Shown: piece by piece, positions 1-4,818 of the stretch
Layout of the letters: the number at the start of each line of letters is the position of its first letter
Numbering within the stretch: the stretch's first letter is position 1
From: Burkholderiaceae bacterium
GTDB lineage: Bacteria; Pseudomonadota; Gammaproteobacteria; Burkholderiales; Burkholderiaceae_C
Length of the DNA stretch: 5,187 bases
Assembly: GCA_031276435.1 (NCBI GenBank)
Contig: JAISNB010000232.1
Location: 1-5,187, forward strand
Direction of reading: 5' to 3'
Notes under the pieces: model-generated
The model's database searches: none
Told to the model about the DNA's origin: nothing
The model's input: the letters and a program-made list of their open reading frames with translations, nothing else
Made by a program: the position numbers and the translations under genes

Positions 1-116
1 TTCTTGGACAGCACCGTCGCTATGGCCGCCGTCAGCGTGGTCTTGCCGTGATCCACGTGCCCTATCGTCCCTACGTTGACGTGCGGCTTCTTGCGCTCAA
101 ATTTCTCTTTTGCCAT
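1..116 (-). CDS. tuf: Elongation factor Tu, N-terminal part (gene runs off the left edge)
   Basis: EF-Tu is the GTPase that delivers aminoacyl-tRNA to the ribosomal A site in the cytoplasm. Only the first 38 codons are in the window. They begin MAKEKFERKKPHVNVGTIGH and continue with VDHGKTTLTAAI. This holds the complete P-loop (GHVDHGKT, residues 19-26) and is essentially the textbook proteobacterial EF-Tu N-terminus. The ATG at 116 is set by homology and by a GGAG Shine-Dalgarno (125-128 on the complement) eight bases upstream. The gene follows tRNA-Tyr, tRNA-Gly and tRNA-Thr on the same strand, the arrangement known for tufB-type loci, so it is probably expressed from the promoter upstream of tRNA-Tyr. 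The rest of the gene is missing only because the window ends. Confidence 0.97.
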   Translation of the reverse strand, partial: MAKEKFERKKPHVNVGTIGHVDHGKTTLTAAIATVLSK

Positions 117-194
117 TTCTTCGACTCCGAAAAAAATTACCCGATCAACACATGACAGACAGCGGCGCGACCGCCCGAGCGACGCGCCAAACTG

Positions 195-269
<75 letters not shown>

Positions 270-307
270 AAAACCTCTCGCGCCATCGCGCCACCACCAC
301 GGACAAC

Positions 308-381
308 TGGAGCGGGAGACGGGAATCGAACCCGCATCATTAGCTTGGAAGGCTAAGGTTCTACCATTGAACTACTCCCGC
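308..381 (-). tRNA. tRNA-Gly (anticodon TCC)
   Basis: On the complement the acceptor stem is GCGGGAG/CTCCCGC with discriminator T (normal for bacterial tRNA-Gly) and an encoded CCA (308-310). The anticodon stem TTAGC/GCTAA holds the loop CTTCCAA, giving anticodon TCC for GGA and GGG codons. The T loop is canonical TTCGATT and the variable loop has four bases, as in E. coli glyT. It is the middle tRNA of the Tyr-Gly-Thr cluster ahead of tuf. Confidence 0.97.
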
Positions 382-398
382 CGATCCTCTGACTGCAG

Positions 399-414
399 CG
401 CCCGCACGCGGGCG
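399..414 (-). other. Strong hairpin in the tRNA-Tyr/tRNA-Gly spacer
   Basis: The 114-base spacer between tRNA-Tyr and tRNA-Gly is much longer than the Gly-Thr spacer. It contains a perfect 6-bp GC stem, CGCCCG-CGTG-CGGGCG as read on the minus strand. No T-run follows it, so it does not look like an intrinsic terminator. It may instead be a processing or stabilising hairpin in the tRNA precursor (inference). No ORF is evident in the spacer. Confidence 0.4.
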
Positions 415-495
415 GCCAGCCATCAGAAATCCCCGGAAAACCGCTTTCCAAACGCCCACAGCCGCCTTGCCAGCGCGCCATTGCGCAAAAACCGC

Positions 496-581
496 TGGTG
501 GAGAGGGCTGGATTCGAACCAGCGTACTCGCAAGAGGGCAGATTTACAGTCTGCTGCCATTAACCACTCGGCCACCTCTCC
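496..581 (-). tRNA. tRNA-Tyr (anticodon GTA)
   Basis: This is a class II tRNA with a long variable arm. On the complement the acceptor stem is GGAGAGG/CCTCTCC with discriminator A and an encoded CCA (496-498). The anticodon stem GCAGA/TCTGC encloses CTGTAAA, giving anticodon GTA for both Tyr codons. The variable arm has a CTC/GAG stem, and the T arm is GCTGG-TTCGAAT-CCAGC. It is the first gene of the tRNA-tuf operon, starting a short distance after a good sigma70-like promoter. Confidence 0.97.
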
Positions 582-598
582 AGCACAGAGAACCTGTA

Positions 599-628
599 AT
601 TATGCCACCAATTCGTGGCGCTGGGCAA
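599..628 (-). promoter_or_regulatory. Sigma70-like promoter for the tRNA-Tyr-Gly-Thr-tuf operon
   Basis: On the minus strand a -35 element TTGCCC (628-623, 4 of 6 consensus bases) is separated by 18 bases from a -10 element CATAAT (604-599, 5 of 6). This would start transcription about 10 bases upstream of tRNA-Tyr. It lies in the short gap after the ung stop codon, so the tRNA operon need not depend on read-through from trp. The spacer contains an imperfect palindrome, GCCACGAATTGGTGGC. No clear intrinsic terminator with a T-run was seen after ung. Confidence 0.65.
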
Positions 629-648
629 TGCCCCTTCAAGCTGCGCCC

Positions 649-1443
649 TCAGGCGGCGCCCAGCCAGTCAATGGGCGGCGCGCCATGCGCCTGCAAAAAC
701 GCATTGGCCTGCCTGAAATGCCCGCAGCCGATGAAGGGCGCGGGCGGGCGCAAAGCCGACAGCGGCGAGGGGTGGTTGGCCAAGAGCCACAGATGCGCCC
801 TGGCCGCTTGCACCTCTGGCGGGCAATGCGCTTGCGCGTGCGCGCCCCAGAGCATGAAAACGCGCGGCGACTGCGCGGCGCTGTTTTTGAGGTGCGCCAA
901 AACCGCATGGGTCAGCGCCTGCCAGCCCAGGCGCGCGTGGCTGGCGGCCTGGCCTGCTTCCACCGTCAAACTGGTGTTGAGCAACAAAACGCCCTGGCGC
1001 GCCCAGTGTTCCAGATGGCTGGGCGGCGCGCGCGCGGCGACGCCATCGCGCGCCAGTTCCTTGAAAATGTTGCGCAGACTGGGCGGAACGCGCACGCCGG
1101 GCGCAACGGCAAATGCCAGGCCGTTGGCCTGGCCCGGCCCGTGGTACGGGTCTTGTCCCAGAATGACCACGCGCACCTGTTCGGGCGGCGTGAGCGCCAG
1201 TGCGCGCAGCGGCTGCGGCGGATAAACCACGGCGCCCGAGCGGATGCGCTCGCGCAGGCGCTGGCCGAGTTGCTGTCCTTCGGCGCTGTCCAGAAAGTTT
1301 TGCAGCAGCGGCTGCCAACCGGGCGCAACTTGCGCCACGCCCGTGGGCCAATCCTGAAGGCCGGGCGCGTCACTTGCCAGCGCGTCGCCCCATTCAAATT
1401 CTCTTGGCATTGCCTGAACAAAAGTTGTTACGCGCGCACCCAT
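649..1443 (-). CDS. ung: Uracil-DNA glycosylase (family 1)
   Basis: Removes uracil from DNA by cleaving the N-glycosidic bond, the first step of base-excision repair of deaminated cytosine or misincorporated dUMP. The 264-residue product carries the family signatures in order: water-activating motif GQDPYHGPGQANGLAF (residues 96-111, catalytic Asp98); LLLNTSLTVEAGQA (153-166, Asn156 reads uracil); and the DNA-intercalation loop HPSPLSA (224-230, His224). The C-terminus PIDWLG matches the E. coli enzyme. It is about 35 residues longer than the 229-residue E. coli protein, mostly at the N-terminus. The ATG at 1443 directly abuts the trpC TGA, so translation is probably coupled. An internal ATG at 1410 (Met12, MPREFEWGD) is a possible alternative; neither start has a strong Shine-Dalgarno. 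ung appears to be the last gene of the trp transcript. Confidence 0.96.
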   Translation of the reverse strand: MGARVTTFVQAMPREFEWGDALASDAPGLQDWPTGVAQVAPGWQPLLQNFLDSAEGQQLGQRLRERIRSGAVVYPPQPLRALALTPPEQVRVVILGQDPYHGPGQANGLAFAVAPGVRVPPSLRNIFKELARDGVAARAPPSHLEHWARQGVLLLNTSLTVEAGQAASHARLGWQALTHAVLAHLKNSAAQSPRVFMLWGAHAQAHCPPEVQAARAHLWLLANHPSPLSALRPPAPFIGCGHFRQANAFLQAHGAPPIDWLGAA

Positions 1444-2256
1444 TCAGGCAAACAACCTGGCCAGCGCCTCGCCTGGTTCGGGCGCGCGCATGAAAGCCTC
1501 GCCCACCAGAAAGGCGTGTACGCCAGCGGCGCGCAGGCGGCGCACGTCGTCGCGCGTGGCAATGCCGCTTTCGGTTACCAGCAGGCGCTCGGGCGGCACG
1601 CTGGCGCGCAAATCAAGCGTGGTTTGCAGCGAGACTTCAAATGTGCGCAGGTTGCGGTTGTTGACGCCCATCAGCGGTGTTTTCAGGCGCAGCGCGCGCT
1701 CCAGTTCCGCCGCGTCGTGCGCTTCCACCAGCACCGCCATGTCCAGCGCCAGTGCCTGCGCTTCCAGATCGCGCATTTGCGCGTCGTCCAGGCAGGCGGC
1801 GATGAGCAAAACGCAGTCGGCTCCCATGGCGCGCGATTCGTAGATCTGGTAGGGATCGATCATGAAATCCTTGCGCAGCACGGGCAGATTGCAACTGGCG
1901 CGGGCCTGTTTGAGGTCATCGGGGCGGCCCTGGAAAAACTGCCTGTCCGTCAGCACCGACAAACAGGCTGCGCTCACCGTGCCGCCCGAATCGGTGTCGC
2001 CCACGGCATAGCTTTGCGCAATGTCGGCTGGCGCGAAATCGGGCCGGATCACGCCTTTGCTCGGGCTGGCTTTTTTGACTTCGGCAATCACCGCCGCCTG
2101 GCCCGCTGCCACCTTGGCGCGCAAGGCGCCCACAAAGTCGCGCGTGAGCACACGGCTTTCGGCATCGGCGCGCACTTCGGGCAGCGGCAATTTTTTCCGG
2201 GCGGCAGCCACTTCGTCGCGCTTGGCGGCCACGATTTTCTTGAGGATGTCACTCAT
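1444..2256 (-). CDS. trpC: Indole-3-glycerol-phosphate synthase
   Basis: Converts carboxyphenylaminodeoxyribulose phosphate to indole-3-glycerol phosphate with loss of CO2 and water, the fourth step of tryptophan synthesis. The 270 residues form a single-domain TIM barrel; no TrpF domain is fused. Visible active-site elements are E59 and K61 with SPSKG (64-68), LRKDF with Lys129, LVEAH with Glu178, GVNNRNL (198-204), ESGI (229-232) and a phosphate-binding segment near FLVGEAFM (249-256). Residues 84-96 (AVGDTDSGGTVSA) contain what looks like an insertion of about eight residues compared with the usual AAGGAA-type segment before CLSVLTD. The start at 2256 matches the family N-terminus (MSDILKKI). 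It lacks a clear Shine-Dalgarno but overlaps the end of the small upstream ORF by eight bases, which suggests translational coupling. The stop codon touches the ung start. Confidence 0.97.
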   Translation of the reverse strand: MSDILKKIVAAKRDEVAAARKKLPLPEVRADAESRVLTRDFVGALRAKVAAGQAAVIAEVKKASPSKGVIRPDFAPADIAQSYAVGDTDSGGTVSAACLSVLTDRQFFQGRPDDLKQARASCNLPVLRKDFMIDPYQIYESRAMGADCVLLIAACLDDAQMRDLEAQALALDMAVLVEAHDAAELERALRLKTPLMGVNNRNLRTFEVSLQTTLDLRASVPPERLLVTESGIATRDDVRRLRAAGVHAFLVGEAFMRAPEPGEALARLFA

Positions 2257-2380
2257 CGGTTGCTTGCGTTTTGTCTTGTTCCAATGCCGCTGGCGGCGGC
2301 GCTTTGAGGATTTTCACGAACGCGCGCTGCATCACAAACGCTGCGACCCAAAAGCCGCTGCCCTGCCAGATGGTCCGCAT
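2249..2380 (-). CDS. Small hypothetical protein (43 aa) between trpD and trpC
   Basis: I do not recognise this product. It starts MRTIWQGSGFWVAAFVMQRA, followed by a short basic/hydrophobic stretch (FVKILK) and a polar Pro/Ala/Gln/Asp-rich tail. Residues 10-25 could form one amphipathic or weakly hydrophobic helix. Of 42 codons after the start, 29 end in G or C, and the bias is stronger in the first half, as in the neighbouring genes. An AGG lies five bases before the ATG. The ORF ends inside the trpC start region, overlapping trpC by eight bases, so its translation could feed trpC, which lacks its own good ribosome-binding site. It is in the same frame as trpD, ten codons after the trpD TGA. 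It may be a real coupling peptide, a remnant, or chance. Confidence 0.4.
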   Translation of the reverse strand: MRTIWQGSGFWVAAFVMQRAFVKILKAPPPAALEQDKTQATDE

Positions 2381-2410
2381 GCGCGCCTGTCTCTTTTTTG
2401 CGGGCGGCGC

Positions 2411-3451
2411 TCAGTGCGCCGCCGCGCCGTGTTTCTGGCTGAAGGCCACCACCTGCTCCAGCTTGGCGCGGGCCGCGCCGGAATCGATACTTTTGCGCGC
2501 CAGCGCCAGGCCATCGGCAATGCTGCCTGCCACGCCAGCCGCGTACAGCGTAGCGCCCGCGTTGAGCAACACAATGTCGCGCGCCGCGCCTTCGTCGCCC
2601 GCCAGCACGCCGCGCAGCATGGCGACCGATTCCTGCGGCGACGCCACCTTGATGGCGCGGCTGCTTTGCATGCGCAAGCCGAAATCCTCGGGGTGAATGT
2701 CGTATTCGGTGATCCGGCCATCCTTGAGTTCGCCCACCTGCGTGGCCGCGCCCAGACTCACCTCGTCCATGCCGTCGCGCCCATACACCACCACCGCGTG
2801 CTGCGCGCCCAGGCGTTGCAGCGCCCGCACCTGGATGCCCACCAGATCCGGGTGGAAAACGCCCATCAGAATATTGGACGCGCCAGCGGGGTTGGTCAGC
2901 GGCCCCAGAATATTGAAAATGGTTTTGACGCCCATCTCGTGGCGGATGGGCGCGACGTTCTTCATGGCCGGATGGTGGTTGGGCGCGAACATGAAGCCCA
3001 CGCCGGTTTCGGCCACGCTTTGGGCAATCTGCCCGGGCGCGAGGTTCAGATTCAGGCCCAGCGCCTCCATCACATCGGCGCTGCCAGACTTGCTGGAAAC
3101 GCCGCGCCCGCCGTGTTTGGCCACCCGGGCGCCCGCCGCGGCCGCCACGAACATGGAGCACGTGCTGATGTTGAAGGTGTTTGCGCCATCGCCGCCCGTG
3201 CCCACCACATCCACCAGATGGGTGCGATCGGCAATGTGCACCTTGGTCGAAAACTCCTGCATCACCTGCGCGGCGGCGCTAATCTCGCCAATGGTCTCTT
3301 TCTTCACGCGCAAACCCGTCACGATGGCCGCCACCATCAATGGGGAAATCTCGCCCTTCATGATCATGCGCATCAGGTGCAGCATCTCGTCATGAAAAAT
3401 TTCCCGATGCTCAATGGTGCGCTGCAACGCTTCCTGCGGTGTGATGGACAT
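2411..3451 (-). CDS. trpD: Anthranilate phosphoribosyltransferase
   Basis: Transfers phosphoribose from PRPP to anthranilate, the step after anthranilate synthase. The 346-residue protein has the usual family length and motifs in order: an N-terminal helical domain (1-70); the PRPP loop GTGGDG (84-89); NIST (94-97); KHGGR with VSSKSGSADV (112-127); PNHHPAM (158-163); Arg170; the hinge segment GPLTNP (183-188); and the Mg-binding DGMDE (226-230). The KHGNR motif of many TrpD proteins reads KHGGR here. No TrpG domain is fused, unlike in enterobacteria. The start at 3451 (MSITPQEALQRTIEHREIFH) fits the betaproteobacterial family, with a GAG six bases upstream. An in-frame ATG at 3511 adds 20 unmatched residues and was not chosen. 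A 190-base gap separates it from trpG. Confidence 0.97.
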   Translation of the reverse strand: MSITPQEALQRTIEHREIFHDEMLHLMRMIMKGEISPLMVAAIVTGLRVKKETIGEISAAAQVMQEFSTKVHIADRTHLVDVVGTGGDGANTFNISTCSMFVAAAAGARVAKHGGRGVSSKSGSADVMEALGLNLNLAPGQIAQSVAETGVGFMFAPNHHPAMKNVAPIRHEMGVKTIFNILGPLTNPAGASNILMGVFHPDLVGIQVRALQRLGAQHAVVVYGRDGMDEVSLGAATQVGELKDGRITEYDIHPEDFGLRMQSSRAIKVASPQESVAMLRGVLAGDEGAARDIVLLNAGATLYAAGVAGSIADGLALARKSIDSGAARAKLEQVVAFSQKHGAAAH

Positions 3452-3474
3452 GTAAATCTCGCTCAAAAAATCAG

Positions 3475-3508
3475 CCAAACAAACAACAACCAGCGGCCCT
3501 GCGCCGCT
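3475..3508 (-). terminator. Hairpin with T-rich tail between trpG and trpD (weak terminator or attenuator candidate)
   Basis: On the minus strand AGCGGC-GCAGG-GCCGCT (3508-3492) forms a perfect 6-bp stem and is followed by GGTTGTTGTTTGTTTGG. The tail is T-rich but interrupted by G, so termination would be partial at best. Another small stem, CCGCC-TAGT-GGCGG, lies just upstream in the same 190-base trpG-trpD gap, which holds no gene I can support. It may set a lower level of trpD-trpC-ung transcript than of trpG, or be a processing site (inference). Confidence 0.35.
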
Positions 3509-3641
3509 CAAACGCCGCCACCGCCACTAGGCGGCAAGGCGCGCAGCGCAACCGGCCCGCGCTGCCCGTATGGTACGCGCGCGGCCATCGGCCCCAAGCG
3601 CCCTCATGCTGTTGCGCTTTTCTTGACAACGCGCGTGCGCG

Positions 3642-4232
3642 CTAGGCCAGAAAATTCTTCAGCATCGCGTGCCCGTGCTCGGTCAGGATGCTCTCGGGAT
3701 GAAACTGCACGCCTTCCATGCGCACACCGTGCGCCAAAGCCTTGTGGCGCACGCCCATGATCTCGCCGTCGTCAGTCCAGGCGGTAATTTCCAGTTCGCT
3801 CGGGCAGCTTTCGCGCTCGATGGCCAGCGAGTGGTAGCGGTTGACCGTGAACTGCCTGGGCAAACCGGCGAACACCCCTTTTTGCGTGGTGGTAATCACG
3901 CTGGTTTTGCCGTGCATCAGCGTCTGCGCGCGCACAATCTTTCCGCCCAGCGCCGCGCCAATGGCCTGATGGCCCAGACACACGCCCAGAATGGGCAGCT
4001 TGCCCGCAAAGTGGCGAATCGCCGCCACCGAAACGCCCGCCTCGCCGGGCGAACACGGACCGGGCGAAATGCACAGCCGCTCGAAATCGCCCGCCTCAAA
4101 GCGCGCGTCCAGCTCGTCCAGCGTCACCTCGTCATTGCGCAGCGTGGTGACCTGGGCGCCCAGCTCACCAAAATACTGCACGATGTTGTAGGTAAAGCTG
4201 TCGTAGTTGTCGATCATCAGAAGTTTAGGCAT
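3642..4232 (-). CDS. trpG: Anthranilate synthase component II (glutamine amidotransferase)
   Basis: Hydrolyses glutamine and passes ammonia to TrpE, which makes anthranilate from chorismate; in many bacteria the same subunit also serves PabB in folate synthesis. The 196-residue protein is a class I amidotransferase. It has the N-terminal MPKLLMIDNYDSFTYNIVQY, the oxyanion segment SPGPCSPGEAG (56-66), the nucleophile in GVCLGHQAI (Cys85) and the catalytic pair in VQFHPESI (His178, Glu180), with MHGKTS at 106-111. All catalytic residues are present. The ATG at 4232 has a near-perfect AAGGAG Shine-Dalgarno five bases upstream. trpE, its expected partner and usual upstream neighbour, is not in the window, so the large subunit must lie elsewhere. 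The only same-strand coding signals upstream are a leader-peptide-like mini-ORF and a broken regulator. Confidence 0.96.
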   Translation of the reverse strand: MPKLLMIDNYDSFTYNIVQYFGELGAQVTTLRNDEVTLDELDARFEAGDFERLCISPGPCSPGEAGVSVAAIRHFAGKLPILGVCLGHQAIGAALGGKIVRAQTLMHGKTSVITTTQKGVFAGLPRQFTVNRYHSLAIERESCPSELEITAWTDDGEIMGVRHKALAHGVRMEGVQFHPESILTEHGHAMLKNFLA

Positions 4233-4237
4233 TACAA

Positions 4238-4243
4238 CTCCTT
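4238..4243 (-). promoter_or_regulatory. Strong ribosome-binding site of trpG
   Basis: AAGGAG on the minus strand lies five bases before the trpG ATG, making it the best Shine-Dalgarno in the window. It fixes the trpG start and shows that trpG can be translated without coupling to anything upstream. The preceding bases are AT-rich, unlike the GC-rich genes. Confidence 0.85.
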
Positions 4244-4510
4244 GATTTATAAGGATAAAACTCCGATGAAGGCTCGCCGCTACTCACATCGTTATACACA
4301 TTTGCAGTGGATCTCAGTGGAACGAGGACCGAAAAGTCGTCCGAACGGGCTGGGAACGCAGTGATGGGCACCACGTCGCGTTGCTGCGACACGGACCGAC
4401 GAGGGCGCAGGCAGGGGAGCGAAAGCGGCCGATTGCGCGATGCACGCGCAGGCACACCTCGCGCCGTTGAAGCGCGTGGAGTTCGTGTTCTAGAGGGTGT
4501 TGATGGCATC

Positions 4511-4632
4511 GGGCAATCTCCTAAGTTCTTGGAGCCGCCGTGCCGGAGAGCCATCTGCTGAACCTTGCCCACCGATACGGCGGCAAAGCGCGGTACGAAA
4601 CCGCAACGACGTGCCGCTTCCTATTGGAAGCG
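4511..4632 (-). promoter_or_regulatory. Attenuator-like alternative stems after the leader peptide
   Basis: Stems seen on the minus strand: (a) CGCTTCC-AATA-GGAAGCG at 4632-4615, next to the Trp codons; (b) GCGGCA (4617-4612) with TGCCGC (4585-4580), which needs (a) to be open and encloses the 5-bp stem GCGGT/ACCGC (4604-4590); (c) GCCGCCG-TAT-CGGTGGGC (4584-4567, one bulge), incompatible with (b); (d) CTCC/GGAG (4534-4518), which buries an AGGAG Shine-Dalgarno eight bases before an ATG at 4509; (e) GGGCAA (4570-4565) with TTGCCC (4516-4511). The order fits a switch responding to ribosome position, but no T-run marks a terminator, so any control would be at translation or through Rho. Folding was done by eye only. 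Confidence 0.35.
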
Positions 4633-4671
4633 CCACCACTGAGCAACGTTGATCGAATCGATGCGGTTCAT
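4621..4671 (-). CDS. Candidate trp leader peptide (16 aa, tandem Trp codons)
   Basis: The ATG at 4671 opens MNRIDSINVAQWWRFQ followed by TAG. Two consecutive TGG codons occupy positions 12 and 13, four codons before the stop; this is the hallmark of ribosome-sensing trp leader peptides (established for E. coli trpL and predicted in other proteobacteria). The Trp codons lie directly next to the 5' arm of a perfect 7-bp hairpin (4632-4615) that spans the stop codon. A ribosome stalled there would keep that stem open. It lies on the trpG strand, 388 bases upstream of trpG. Against it: the Shine-Dalgarno is weak, no clear T-run terminator follows, and a short ORF with two Trp codons can arise by chance. 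Confidence 0.5.
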   Translation of the reverse strand: MNRIDSINVAQWWRFQ

Positions 4672-4745
4672 TGGCAGACCGTAGTTCAGCTAACCGGAAG
4701 ATGCGTGCGGACAGGAAGTCCCCACAGCAGATTCACAACCGGAGC

Positions 4746-4776
4746 ATACTACCACGCCGCACCCGGTAGCCGTCCA
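4746..4776 (-). promoter_or_regulatory. Possible promoter upstream of the leader peptide
   Basis: On the minus strand TGGACG (4776-4771) and an extended -10 TGGTAGTAT (-10 hexamer TAGTAT, 4751-4746) are 19 bases apart, each hexamer matching 4 of 6 consensus bases. Initiation would fall near 4739, about 68 bases before the mini-ORF ATG. The spacing is long and the match modest. No TrpR-type operator was recognised. Confidence 0.25.
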
Positions 4777-4796
4777 CCATCACCACCGCGGCGTGG
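4752..4796. repeat. Perfect 9-bp inverted repeat
   Basis: CCACGCCGC (4752-4760) and GCGGCGTGG (4788-4796) are exact inverted copies separated by 27 bases. One arm touches the putative -10 element and the loop contains the putative -35. A second overlapping pair, CTACC/GGTAG (4749-4753 and 4765-4769), competes with it. It could be an operator, a cruciform or RNA hairpin just after the LysR stop, or chance in GC-rich DNA. Confidence 0.4.
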
Positions 4797-4818
4797 CCCT
4801 CCGAGAACGCCAGCAAGT

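Larger units (their letters stand above)
4233..4818 (-). other. Long intergenic region upstream of trpG
   Basis: This 586-base stretch has no normal-sized gene that I can support. It contains the trpG ribosome-binding site, a set of possible RNA stems, a Trp-rich mini-ORF (4621-4671), a hairpin at 4705-4725 (8-bp arms with one mismatch) and a 9-bp perfect inverted repeat around a possible promoter. An open frame from an ATG at 4509 to 4225 (94 codons) overlaps the trpG start. It is Arg/Ser/Pro/Thr-rich, uses AGA, AGG and CGA codons that the neighbours avoid, and shows no third-position GC bias, so I do not call it a gene. The composition suggests degraded or recombined sequence where trpE would be expected. 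Confidence 0.6.

Noticed and set aside
367..2307. 646-residue plus-strand ORF
   Set aside because: It is the antisense shadow of ung and trpC and even crosses tRNA-Tyr. The protein is a His/Arg/Gln/Ala-rich composition typical of GC-rich antisense frames.
3452..3511. Extended TrpD start at 3511
   Set aside because: The 20 extra residues do not fit the TrpD family, and Met at 3451 begins the characteristic MSITPQEALQRTIEHRE with a ribosome-binding site.
2021..3760. 579-residue plus-strand ORF
   Set aside because: It lies antisense to trpC, trpD and the end of trpG, which are unambiguous. It has a low-complexity His/Arg/Ala composition and no domain.
4291..4296. TATAAC on the minus strand as a -10 element for trpG
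   Set aside because: There is no acceptable -35 at 16-18 bases (CACTGA), so the match is not enough to call a promoter.
4225..4509. 94-codon ORF with an AGGAG Shine-Dalgarno ending across the trpG start
   Set aside because: The product is an Arg/Ser/Pro/Thr-rich string without a recognisable domain. It uses AGA, AGG and CGA codons and lacks the third-position GC bias of its neighbours. It shows no resemblance to a TrpE N-terminus.
4683..4696. TTAGCTGAACTA upstream of the mini-ORF as a TrpR operator
   Set aside because: The resemblance to the E. coli CTAGTTAACTAG operator is partial and not palindromic, and many Burkholderiales lack TrpR.
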